From Symbiodinium kawagutii (lineage: Eukaryota; Sar; Dinophyceae; Suessiales; Symbiodiniaceae), in contig VSDK01003971.1 of NCBI GenBank assembly GCA_009767595.1, positions 191,082 through 255,081 on the forward strand: a stretch of DNA of 64,000 nt, read 5' to 3'. The stretch's first letter is position 1; each line of letters begins with the position of its first letter. The notes beneath the pieces were generated by a model. The model ran no database searches. It had not been told where the DNA came from and was given only the letters and a program-made list of their open reading frames with translations. Position numbers and translations under genes: made by a program. Below, one piece after another: positions 36,928 to 49,210 of this stretch.

Positions 36928-37185
36928 TCATTGATTGCGGCACCATTCATTCTCGCACATTGAGTACAACAACATGGCAGCACCACTGGCTTTAAAGTTT
37001 TCATCACCATGGGCCCCTGATTGTTCAATGGTCATGTCTTGATTGCTCATCTGGTGCTTGAAGTAGTGATTCATTCCGTCAAGCCAATGATGTTGAGGAG
37101 GGGCTGAGATAGGGGTGGCCTCCAAGGAGTTCGACATAATTGCTGGGCCAAAACCCAGCAGTGACCAAGCAGTATGAACCTGCAA
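36928..37185 (-). CDS. Candidate exon, unidentified
   Basis: After TTGGAG|G the minus strand reads ATPISAPPQHHWLDGMNH, YFKHQMSNQDMTIEQ, followed by an AATCAG|GGG site. It could be a 5' exon of the PPR-like gene or a 3' exon belonging to the ABC gene. No homology. Confidence 0.25.
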   Translation of the reverse strand: MQVHTAWSLLGFGPAIMSNSLEATPISAPPQHHWLDGMNHYFKHQMSNQDMTIEQSGAHGDENFKASGAAMLLYSMCENEWCRNQ

Positions 37186-37712
37186 GTGAAACGGCTTGAC
37201 ATTGGTAGGTTGACATGATAAGCACCATGAAGGGTCGGGACTGGCTATTCGGCTATTGCAGTTTCGTCATACTGGAAGGGTTCACTTCTAAACCAAATAG
37301 CTAGTAATAGCTAGTAACAACTGGCAATAACTAGTTATTACAGGTGAACCGGAAGGGATAACCACAGACTAGCAAACTGCTCTTCGTCTTTGGCTAACTT
37401 CTAAGCTTCTCAGCCACACAAATGACTTCGGTGTTGTATCTTCCGGGGTCGACTTGAGATCCTTGTGGCTTCTGGGCAGTCCAATCTTTGCAGAAAACAC
37501 AAGGGACATATAGACGAATATGGTTCAGCATGAAGAAATATACAGTAGATCCATAGGTTATGTTTCAGCCTCTTTCCACCTACAGTACTTTTTCACCATT
37601 GAATTGCTCGTGTGCCTGCTCGTGTCAAGGCAGTTGGAATGACTGTCTTCCTAGCGTTTGCCGTCTATAATGTGGCTTAGTATCGCATACAACCAAGCTT
37701 ACCAGAACATTT

Positions 37713-37863
37713 GGTGGATTCTCTAAATGAGGATGCCCCCCAAATCATCCATTATCAACAATTTGAAACCAACCATTAAAGTTGGTATATCCCCTATGAT
37801 TGCTTACAATCCCCTTGTTATAAACCAACCAGTTTGGGAGGTCACCTATTTTAAGAAACCTCC
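37713..37863. repeat. Foldback element, copy 5, overlapping the ABC-gene stop codon
   Basis: Left end ggtggattctctaaatgagg, right end tattttaagaaacctcc. It is about 50 bp longer than other copies, with extra sequence in the middle. On the minus strand its end (GGAGGTTTCTTAAAATAGG) supplies the in-frame TAA of the transporter. Confidence 0.75.
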
Positions 37864-40800
37864 ATGACAAGGCAACTGCCAGGTCTCTGGGCGCTCTTCT
37901 TGGCGTCTTTGGCCTTCTTCTCACCCATGACGGCGCTGGCATCTCGCGAGAGCTGCCGACTCACCAGCTGCGCATAGACGCCTCCCTGAGCCACCAAGGC
38001 ATCATGGGTTCCCTTCTCGGTGATGAGGCCTTTGTGAATCACGCAAATCTGCGTGGCATTGATGACCGTGCTCAGCCGATGGGCAATCAAAACCACTGTA
38101 CCTGAGTGCGGTGCATCTGCATGCAGCTTGGTCTTCGAAACGATCCTACACTCCAAAATGGGTCACCACTTTTTTGTGAAATGTTCAAGTCAGTGTCGTC
38201 AGTCAAGTCGTTCGTTTCCGCAGCTGAGAGGCATGGGGTTGTCCATACCCCCAGCTCGCTGGTCGGTTTCTCTTTATTGGCAGTGATCATGTAGGGATAG
38301 TTGGAGGATACCACCATTTATTTGGATAACCCAAACGATAGCCCCAAATGGACAGCATATCCTTCTCCTTCCAGTATTGTTGGTGATTGTTGCCTCTTAA
38401 TCCGTAGTATCAACCATGATCATCATCCCCTATCTATTAACCATTCTGATTAATTCCTATCAACCTTTAATTAACATTTGCTATTCTTATTAACCATTAT
38501 TACTAAGCATGATTATCATCCCCTATTGTTAGCCATTGTCATTAAGCATTCTCATTTAACCATTCTCATTTAACCATTCTCATTTAACCATTCTCATTTA
38601 ACCATTCTCATTTAACCATTCTTCTCGCGTTCCTTTCCTCGGCGCATCGGCTTAGTCCAAGTTTCTGTTGAGTTCGTGGAGGAGTTGCTCCAGGGCCATC
38701 TGAACGATCGCTTCATTCTCCGCATCGAGGGCACTGGTGGCTTCATCCAAGAAGAGCATCCTGGCGGGGAGCCGGGGCCCGTGGCAGGGGCCAGCCTTGG
38801 CCCTGAGAGATGATGAGGATGTGAGGATGTGTAATGTTTATATAATGTTTACAGTGGAATAGAAGGAGGAGATGTATTCTAAAGTTGTGATCTTAATGGT
38901 TGAAAGGGGAAGAGGGGGGATGATGAGGAAGTAGTTGACTGATGGAAAAATTGCTTTCGATCCCATGAACTCAATGGAGCTGGACTTCCCACCACTGGGT
39001 GCAGCGTCACCGAACGACTGCGCCAGGGCATTGTGCCCAGAAGAAATGAGGCTTCTGAATGGCCCCGTAGACAAGGTCCAGGACTTCACGCTTTCAAAAA
39101 TCTGCTGACTATGTCGGTGGCTGCAGAAATGTTGCCGTGATGGCACAGCTTCTTGAAGGATCTCTGAGCCTAGATCTGATGAGTGGCACCCTGCAGAACG
39201 TGGTGGTTTCCATTCAAGCGCGGCGCCGATGTTGCCTACGATGGTAGGATGCCATTCAAAAAGAACATCCTAAAACTAAAGGCAGCATTTTTTGGCCTTG
39301 GACTGGTCATGTCTAGACTAGTCAGAGTCGTTGGTGATTGTTGGTGGTCTATAATGGTTTGCAATTTCCATCTGTAATGTGTATTGCCAATCATTAGAAC
39401 ATTATGTATTCGCTCGCTCGCTCGGCTCGTGCAATAGGCATGTTTGCAACTAGACTACAAAGACCTAAAATTTCGTGAAACCTTGGGTGCACGCCCGCAC
39501 CCAAGCCGTCGTTGATGACTACGATCTCACCCATCATTCGTTAGCTCGTTACTAGCCAGTATTATCACACATTGGTTGCTTATTCAGCATTATTGGCTAT
39601 CAACAATTATTAATCATTATCTATCAACCATTAATATCAACCATTGTCATCATTACAAACCATTACATACTACTGCATTCTGGTCAACCATTATTATCAG
39701 GCATTTTTTCTCAACCATTATACATTGTCAGCCATTTTATCATCAACCATTACCAAAGTTTACTAACATAGTCCATTATCATTATCATCAACCATTGTCA
39801 AACATGACTAACCATCATCCATCAACCATTCACACTATCAACCATTATCATCAATCATTATCAATCATTATCATTGATCTGCTGTCAACTGTGCGCACCA
39901 TTATCAACCAGTATTAACTAACTATCATTCTCAACCCTTGCTAACCACTATCATCATCCATCAACCATTATCCAGCCATTTTATCATCAACCATTACCAA
40001 AGTTTACTAACATAGTCCATTATCATTATCATCAACCATTGTCAAACATGACTAACCATCATCCATCAACCATTCACACTATCAACCATTATCATCAATC
40101 ATTATCAATCATTATCATTGATCTGCTGTCAACTGTGCGCACCATTATCAACCAGTATTAACTAACTATCATTCTCAACCCTTGCTAACCACTATCATCA
40201 TCCATCAACCATTATTATCAACCATTATCAACCATTTTCAACCATTATCAACCATTATCAACTATTATCATCAACCATTGTCATCAACCATTGTTACTAA
40301 CCTTATAAACCATTCCATTCTCACTATCCATCACTGCTTGGTTTCTTCCCCATGGCTGCGCCAAGTCGCTTGGGCTTTCGAAGAAAGCATCGCGCCACGG
40401 CGAGGCGCTGCTTCTGTCCTCCAGAGAGCCGGATGCCTGGCGACGGCGAGCCGCGACGCGGTGAGCCGGGCCTCGTGGATCTTGGCATCCCCCGGGGCCC
40501 CAAAAGAACGGTAGGAACCAACCAGAAATAGCCAGTAATAGTCATGGTTAATCATGATAATGATTAATATTAGTTGATCATGATTACTGGTTGCTGGTTT
40601 CAACCCCTATGAAAAATATTAGCCAACCAGTTATTTGTTGATAACTAATAGGGAAAATAGAAAATATTTAAAGCCACCAACCCGATTAGTATTGCCAGTA
40701 ATAATCATGGTTAATCATAATAATGATCAATATTAGTCTATATTGATTCATATTAGCAATAGCCATGATTTACTAATAGTTCAGGCTAGTAATACTGGGG

Positions 40801-43800
40801 GATACTATGGGTTCACCATGGTTAATAGTGGGTAATGACCAACAATAGTGGATAGTAATGGTTGATAGTGATGGTTAATCATAATAATGATAAGTACAAG
40901 TAACAATGTGTTCATATAATGATGAACAATGAAAATGATGGAAAAAGTGATGCTTATATAATAATAACAACCATGGTGAGACATGGGTTGATGAGGATAT
41001 GTAATGGTCAGTAATGGTTACTCATGGTGAGATAGGTTGATACGGTCTTAATGGACAATGGTTGATCAATGTTAATCATGATGGTTTGATGAGAACAGCT
41101 AATGATTGTTGATGAGATTGTGGGTTGATGGCTTCAGAGGGGATTAGAATGGAGAAAAATAATGGTTAGTACATGTTAGTAATATTGGTGATTGATAATG
41201 GTTAGATATGGTTAGTCATGGTTAGTAATAGTCTGGAGTAACAAATTATGAGGGGTTCTTAAAATTTGGAACCCCAAAAAATGATGATTTATTACTGTAC
41301 ATGGTTAAATAAATGGGATGATTTGGGGTCACCACCATTTTAAGAAACCACCATATCAAATGTTATTAATAACCAGTCAATGGTCGGTCATGGTTGATTA
41401 TGAATGGTTTGCCATGAGCGATGGTTAATACTGAATCACCGACAAATACAGGCTGATAATACTGGCAGTGGTCGGTGTGGTTTATGATCGTTCACGTCGC
41501 AATTGATTTCGGTTGATTGGTGGTAGAGATTTGTTTGTTGTTCGGCATCACCTTGTGACCTTGTGACCTGCGATTCGATCACAAATTGGTGACAGCTCTT
41601 GAGTATTTCACACTCAACTGGCTGATAAGACAAGCAGGACCAAGTAGGACCAAGCAGGACCCAGCAGCGAGGCGAAAGAAAACAAGTGGTGCGTTCTCCC
41701 GCCTTTCTCTCCAACACGAGTGTCATAGCCTTCGTCCATCTCCGAAATAAACTCATGGGCGTTTGCAGCTTTGCAAGCCTCGATCACTTCTTCCTTCGCT
41801 GGGCGGCAAAGAAATGGTTGATGGATCGCTCATAAGAAATGCCGTCACCACGAGTCATCAGCCCTCACCAGGATTTGTCTCTGGAAGAAATACAATGTAT
41901 TACCCCTTGTTTTCTGTTGAATGGTTCTCACTCCACTTCTGACAGAACAAATCCATACCTGCAGCTTTGCTAATCCCAAATGTCTCAAGTGCCTAGATGT
42001 CTTGCACTAGAATGGACATGAATGTAGACTTCTATTGATCAGGTTTGATTGGCCTCTAGAATCTTTCCAGGTGCTCAGTTCAAGTGAGATAAGTGAGCTA
42101 GGTCAAAAAAGGTTAAAGCCTGTTGAAGTAGTGATTCATGAGGGATCTTGAGTGGTTTGGTAAATTTAACGTAGCAACTGAAGTTTTGTGCTACATAATC
42201 ATCACGTATCCATTGATGGTCTGTTTTGACACGGCCCATGAGATTTTCAGTCAAAGGAACTGCTGCGTAGCTTGTGCGACAGGAAACTGACGAGGGGGGG
42301 TAGTACTGTCCAAAAAAATTAATCGAATGAATATAGAACTCCTGTGTGCTCCCTGCAAATCCTGCCCTGCATTCCCACTCCTTGGTGTATTCTCTACCAA
42401 GACCGTAAGCCAGGTTCTCTTCAACCGAGAAGGCAAAGAGTTGGGTGTCTTGGGCAACAAAACCTGGCTGACGGAGATTCTTATTTCCAAGTTCCACAAT
42501 TCAAGCGTTGGATTTTGAGAATGGTTTTAACATGGTCTGACCATTGAAAGTTGATGGAGTCCAATCACCATTTCTAATGGAATTGATTGAAGTTGATTAT
42601 TTTTTCCAAATACCTCTTTCTGGCTAAGAGTAGCATGTGACCTTGCAAGCATGCACCAGCACCAGTTCAGCTCTACAAAACTGCTGCCCGATACAAAACA
42701 CCCAACACTGGTGATATATGGCTGTGGGTCAAAACTCCGTACCCTGGTTCCCCTATCATTAAGGATTGCTTTCCCTATGATTTGGTTGGTCATATTTATT
42801 ATAAGCCATTTTTGCTGGTCAATATGGACCCATAGCCATATCCTTGGGCCCTTGTGGGTTTCTCGCTGTCGTTCATCTCCGACAAGCAGCCGCAACACTG
42901 GCGTACACTCTTGGAAGAAAGCAGCTGCGTGTCCTCGGATGCAAAAAAACCAAACACTGGGTGGCTTCACCCACCACCAGCATGGGGCTACCCGCAAGGG
43001 ACCGATGTCCTGGAAAACTTCTAAGGCAAAACAAATCTATAGGGAAGGTACCAGCTGTTTTCTATGGAGCTAGGACTCTGACTGAAAGCTATAAAACACA
43101 CATCAATCATGAGAACTTGGATTTAGGAATACAAGAATGCATGTTGAAAAACAAGGTCAGCCTTGGATTTTGGCGAATCATGGACGCAGGCTGTACCTCG
43201 TTTCATGTCATGTGTTGTCCGAGGATCTCTTCCATCCAAATAGATTGTTCCAGCAGTCGGCTCGTAAAAACGCATCCTTGGTGATTGCTTTGTGTGCCAC
43301 AAATGCCACACAAGTAACCACTAGCAGCTCCACCAGCTTAGATTGTCCCAACTGATACAACAAAAACCTTAACCTGTGGCCTTTTTTGCCTCTACCACAG
43401 ACTTCACTCAATGCGATGTTTGATGTCGAAACCAGCTGGCAGTGCCGGCATATTTAAAGGAGGATTGCGTCAAAGTCGTGCATCCTCAATGTTTCTCTCC
43501 TCATGGCATGTGGATGCCATGTGGATGGTATTTTGCTCAAGGCAAACGATGCTCCAAACACACCACCCTTACCTGGGTCCAAGCAAGTTTTCAGCTCAGC
43601 CGAGCAGCAGCAGATTCACCAAAGTGCTCTTCCCACCTCCACTCTTGCCCACCAAGGCAGTTGTTGTGCCAGGTGGCATTTCCACATCCACACCTGTCAC
43701 AAGGATTCTAGGCGTCAGGTCCGAATCCAATTTCCTTTTCAAATGCAAAGCTATAGCAGTCTATAGCAGCTACTTGAATTATGAGATATATGTCTTTACA

Positions 43801-46800
43801 TGTCCAGACATTATGTGACTATGTCTAACTATCTTTAGCTTTCAGTTTCCGCGAGGATGATGACCTTCTCTTTGGTGGCCGCAACATTAGAGTTGCGGCT
43901 GGAAATGCGTGAAGTTCATGCGCATGAAATCATTTGTATGGCCCTGTGATAAGAACACGCCAACATAGGACTGCACATTTCAATACCATCTAATAATCAT
44001 ATTTCAGAGCAAGTTCAAGACACACACGCACTTCAGCCATTGTCGCTGTCAGAAAATCTCACCGTGAAATTTGGTGAATTCCAATTCGGCCTTTCAATAC
44101 AAGAGCCTCCGGTCTTGACCGATAGCGAAACTGGATGCCTTCCAGCTTAAGATGTCCTCAACATGGTCCCATGAAATGGAGAAAGGTTGGTCGGGATATC
44201 TGTTCGCTGAACGATAAGAATCTATACTACGCTCGCCTCACATGGCATGCATCTACTTCATGTAATATGCGTCTTGTCTGTTTTTTTGCATGCCTCAAAT
44301 ACTCCGCATCACAGCTGCATCTAAAGAATATGCACTGCGCAAAGGACGCAGTCAAAACCGATCGAATGATCCCCCAGGCTGCATCACAACTGATACCAGG
44401 GAGCCGATACTGCCAGGCAAAAGCCTCCAATTCCCTCATTTTGTTTGCCAAGTGTCCTTTGCACGCCTCTCTTTTGACCACGTCTCCTCTCTCTGGATCC
44501 ACATCTGGACGCGCATCGATTAACGACAGAACTCGCTCAGCAGCAGAAGAAGATCGAATCAAATCATTGAAGACGTTGCCCAGCGAGATAAAAGCAGTGT
44601 TCATCATGTTCCTGTTGCTTCATTCGACATCCCAAAGGATGGTCCAAGCAAACAAAAAAATATTGGTAATTAGTGGTTGATTGATGGTGAACAATACTTA
44701 ATTAATGATTAGTGATGGTTTGCAATGAATTATAAAAAAACGAAAGCAAAATAAGCAGAAACAAAGAAGAAACCGAGGAAGAATACGAAAAAATAGAAAA
44801 ACTTGATTTCTCAAGCAAGTGGAAGCTGTCCAGTACAATTGGAAAGTGATCAAGGAACCAATGCTCATGAGCTGGCCACTTGACTCGCAAACCAGATCTC
44901 CACCATACCACAGAATCAATACAGATGTACCCAAGTTCAGATACATTGAAAAACCAGTGACCGATGCTCCCACGTAAGCGTTCTTCACGCCGTGAGCCAA
45001 TGCAGTGTTGACGCTGTCAGCGTACTTGTTCGCCTCGAATTGCTCCTTGTTTGCGGCGTCACTTGCCGACTCTTCATTTTCTATGTTTTTTGATATGTTA
45101 AAAAACCGAATGACCGCCAAAAAGATGGCTACAGTGAGCATGTTGCAGTCTGACAAAAGCAACAGGCTCAAAGCACCCCATCAATCTGTTGCGCTGCACG
45201 CGCTTTTTGCAAGAAACGCCGGCATCTCATCTGATTCTTTTGCATTAAACATGAATATTACATTCCTGAAACACATGACAAAATCGGTCCAAACAAAACC
45301 ATCATTCTGCTCAATCCTTGATCAGGTTGGCTGTGACAGCTTCCAAATGCTATTGTTGTACTCCAGCCAAAACTTGCCCCCATTGCTGGCATTTGGATGA
45401 ATATATACTTCCATATGTGGCCTCCCTCACTATGTGCTCTAACTACAGTATTCATGGCCTTTGTTCATGTTTTGAGATACACAATTCTACTGGATTTGCA
45501 AACACTTCGTCTACTATCAACATGGCTTGAGGCGCGCCGATTCCAGCTGAAGGAATTCTGCTTGGGGAACTTTCGACATTCATACAGGATACTGCACAAA
45601 TACTATGACGTCGGAACAAAACAAATCGCGAAATGTACTGAGCGGATCAGCGACATGATAGATATGATGTGTATATATATATATATATACATATTGATGT
45701 ACATAATCATGTATAATCAAATATAAGTACTGAATCCCACAGATGTATACTAGTGCACGCCGCTATGATCCGCTATGTAGGTGTGCATGCACAGTTCTGC
45801 TTCCCATCTTCAGAGAAAATGACTGACCTAGGTGGCAAAGGGTATTAGAATCTTGAGGGCTACAGGGAGAGTTGAATGGTACAATCGTGTTGGCCGAGGA
45901 GACATCTTTTACCTCCGTGAAATTACAGCTGATGAGAATGAATCTTACAGTTGTAAGATCCAGGTTGAAATATACATATAGACATAAAGACATAGATAAT
46001 ATGTAATCAATGTATAAGCAAAAAATATATTTCAATACACTATACGTTATTATATTTGTACATTATATTACATTATATAACAAGTATGAGCGCGCAATCG
46101 GTGTTTCTAAAGATTTTCTGTCCATGCCTCTCCTTGGATAGTGCCCATAAGTCCGTTTTCATTGCTCGGAGTTCTTTATTTACTGCCCAACATTTTCGGA
46201 TCACTGGGTGATGAGATCATAGTTGTCAATGTCCATAGTTTCAACCCAAAGCTGAGGAGCTTTCAGTTTTCAGTGCCTGCAACTGGTTGGTGGTTGAACC
46301 ACCCCCTCGTGGAAAACATGCTTGTCAAACAACCAACCATTTGAGTTAATACAAGTGGAAGAATGAAAAATGTCAATCAAACCACCAACCAGGTAATTCT
46401 TCGTCCACCTTCTGACTCCGCCCCTGCCTTGGCCCCCCCAGTTATGTCGCGTTTCGGTGGAAAAGCCGCGCACCGTGCGGATGTTGCTGATGGCATCCGT
46501 GGCAGTTGAGTTGGCTTCACCCAACGCACAGTAGACGGAGCGGTTAATCTTCCGACCCCATTTTGCATAAGCTCCTGCGAGGCGGGCCCCGTTCAGCAGC
46601 CATAAGTTGGGTTGTAACCAGGGTAACTACCAGTTATGGTAGATATAAGTGATATATATATATATTATATATATGAGTAAGTATAGTTAAACGGCCTTAT
46701 AAACCAAGTTATAACTGGGGGGGCCACCTTGTGAAGGAGGCCATGGGGGCAGGCACAAGGTGGATGGCTCTTCAACACATGGTGGTAATGAAAAATTGGG

Positions 46801-49127
46801 GACCCTCAGAATGGTAGGTTTATTCCTGCAAATGGTTAATGCTGGATGAGAACTGAAACCCCTGTTTTGAGAAACCACCACATGAACAATTCACTGAAGT
46901 TCCAGCGGAGAATCACTGGATGTTTAGCAGTTTATGCAGTGTGTCTGTTCTCGTTTCTTTTTGATCCAAATCAAATCAAGTCAAGCAGTCTGAAACCTGT
47001 TCTGTACATGAAGTCTATGAATATCCAAAATCATCCAAGTAAGCGGTAGCTGACACGAAGTGGACACCCTCCCATCACCGAAGGAGCTGCCCAGGGTCCC
47101 ACTCCCAATGCTCGGCGAGGATCTGTAGCTGTAGGTGATTGGAGGGACGATTGTAAGCGCCAAAATCGAAAGTTTCCAGGAGGTCTTGAAAGCCATCAAC
47201 ATGCCACCGACCTTCGTTGCAGGTGACGACTAGGTCAGCATCTCAATTCTCTCCAAACTTTCCAAAAGCGTTTCGTCTACAGAATGATAGATATGAAGAT
47301 ACATATTATGAAGTATAATAGTATAACGAAGTATTATAGATACGAAAGGTTACTTCTGAATTCAGTTTGTCTTGAAGCCACCTGCTTGACTTTGCCTGGC
47401 TACAGGGTGACCGTGAGGCCACTTTGTTGCGGGTTCCAATGATACAAATAGCACCTGATGAACCAGGGCCATCGACAGAAGGCCATACTATCTTATATAC
47501 TAAACTTCGGCGTCGGCTTCGACCCCAGCGCCCCAACCTAAGCAACAAACCATGTCCTACTGCCTGGCCAAAACACCTCGACCTCGGTAACATGGCACGA
47601 AGCTTCGGCTCGTCGGCCGCGTCGGCTGCTTCTGCTCACATGAGGGTTTTACTGTTAGGGTCCACCGAGTTTAACCCGCTAAAAGCCTTATATACAAGGA
47701 ATTATAGAGGTGCCACTGCTGAATTCTAAAGTGAGAACAAGTCACAAGCAGCAGTGCATTTGCCAGAAGGTCGTTCAAGAGCGTGTTCAGTGGCTGGGTC
47801 ATCTGACCTCTCAAAGGGGAACAACGTTCACGTGCACATTGCTATGAAAGTATATGAAAGTCAATTCTCTGCATTGTCGGGCGATATGGATGCAAAGGTC
47901 TCTTTAAACGCAAGTGCAGCAAACTTGCAAAAACATCAAAAACATGCAAACTTCCTTAGTGTCTGCAGATTGCCATGATGCAAAAAAACATTGGTCCAGT
48001 TTTCTGCAATTCGCAGCTGCCATGAAGCCCAGGGACTCGCATCATTGGTCATCCGTGAGGTCAGCTGTCCAGTGTGCATCGAATCGAAGAAGGCGATGTC
48101 CATGCGGATGACGCTGTCGAAAAGTTTCATGCGAACAGAACAAGCCATTTGTCGCTGGACCAACTCCTGCGCCAGAGACTTCAATCCACCTGGGCGAAGG
48201 GAGGACTCAACCCCCTACCGGTCGACGGTAGGTAACCAGATGGTTTCTACCATTGTTGTGTCTGGGGGTGGTCACTTCCTATTTCATGGTAAGTGGAAAC
48301 ATAGGGAACAATCCGGCCAACCGATCGAACATCATCAAACCATTGATTGGAATCGACCATCATGAACCTATCTCAACCTCAACTCAGCGTGACTCTACAA
48401 GTTGGGACCTCCCTGAACGCTGTCAAACGCGGTGGCTTCATGGTTCTGCCGACCAGCTGGGTCTAGTCCACTCAGAAAGCCCAACCAATTCTGTACCTCC
48501 ACATGTGGATTGATGATTGAGTGATGGTGATTGAAGATGATCAATGATGATTGATTGCAGAGCTCTTACACACCTTCACTTTGTTGACCCAAGGTGAGAC
48601 AATCCTCGCTGCTACAAAATGTTCAGACTCCCGTGCCTGTGCTCAGCTAAGAAACTAAATGCGCCTTGCAAGGCCATGACTATGACGTAGGTGATGATAG
48701 CGCTTTGAAAGCGACCACGACCTTCCTCTGGATGTTGGAGAAAGGCAATGATGCTATCGAAAATCTTTCCTGCCCAAGCCAACAACCCCCAAACCCGGAT
48801 CAATCCGCCTTAGAAACGTTTAGGCCCCAAAAACAAAGCTTGAAGCCAATGGGGATGCATCAAAGCGAGGGGGTTGAAGGCTGCAGGATGATTGATTTGA
48901 CCTGGTTGAGGATGATTGTCATGAGTGTGAGGATGATGAGGGTCATAACGAGAGACCATTTATGTAGTGCATGGTAACAATGGACGAAATGTGCGGAAAT
49001 GAAGGATGTTGACTGAATTATAGACACATTGGCAATGGTGATGAGGAAAATTATGGATGGTGGTGCACGATGACCGTGAATATTGATTGATGATGACGAG
49101 GGCAATGGCGATGACGATGACCACGAC

Positions 49128-49210
<83 letters not shown>

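Noticed and set aside
43850..43920. Minus-strand coding-like stretch ([18 protein letters not shown]) between ABC exons
   Set aside because: Joining 44091-44156 directly to 43609-43693 gives exact family spacing ([20 protein letters not shown]); no room for extra residues.
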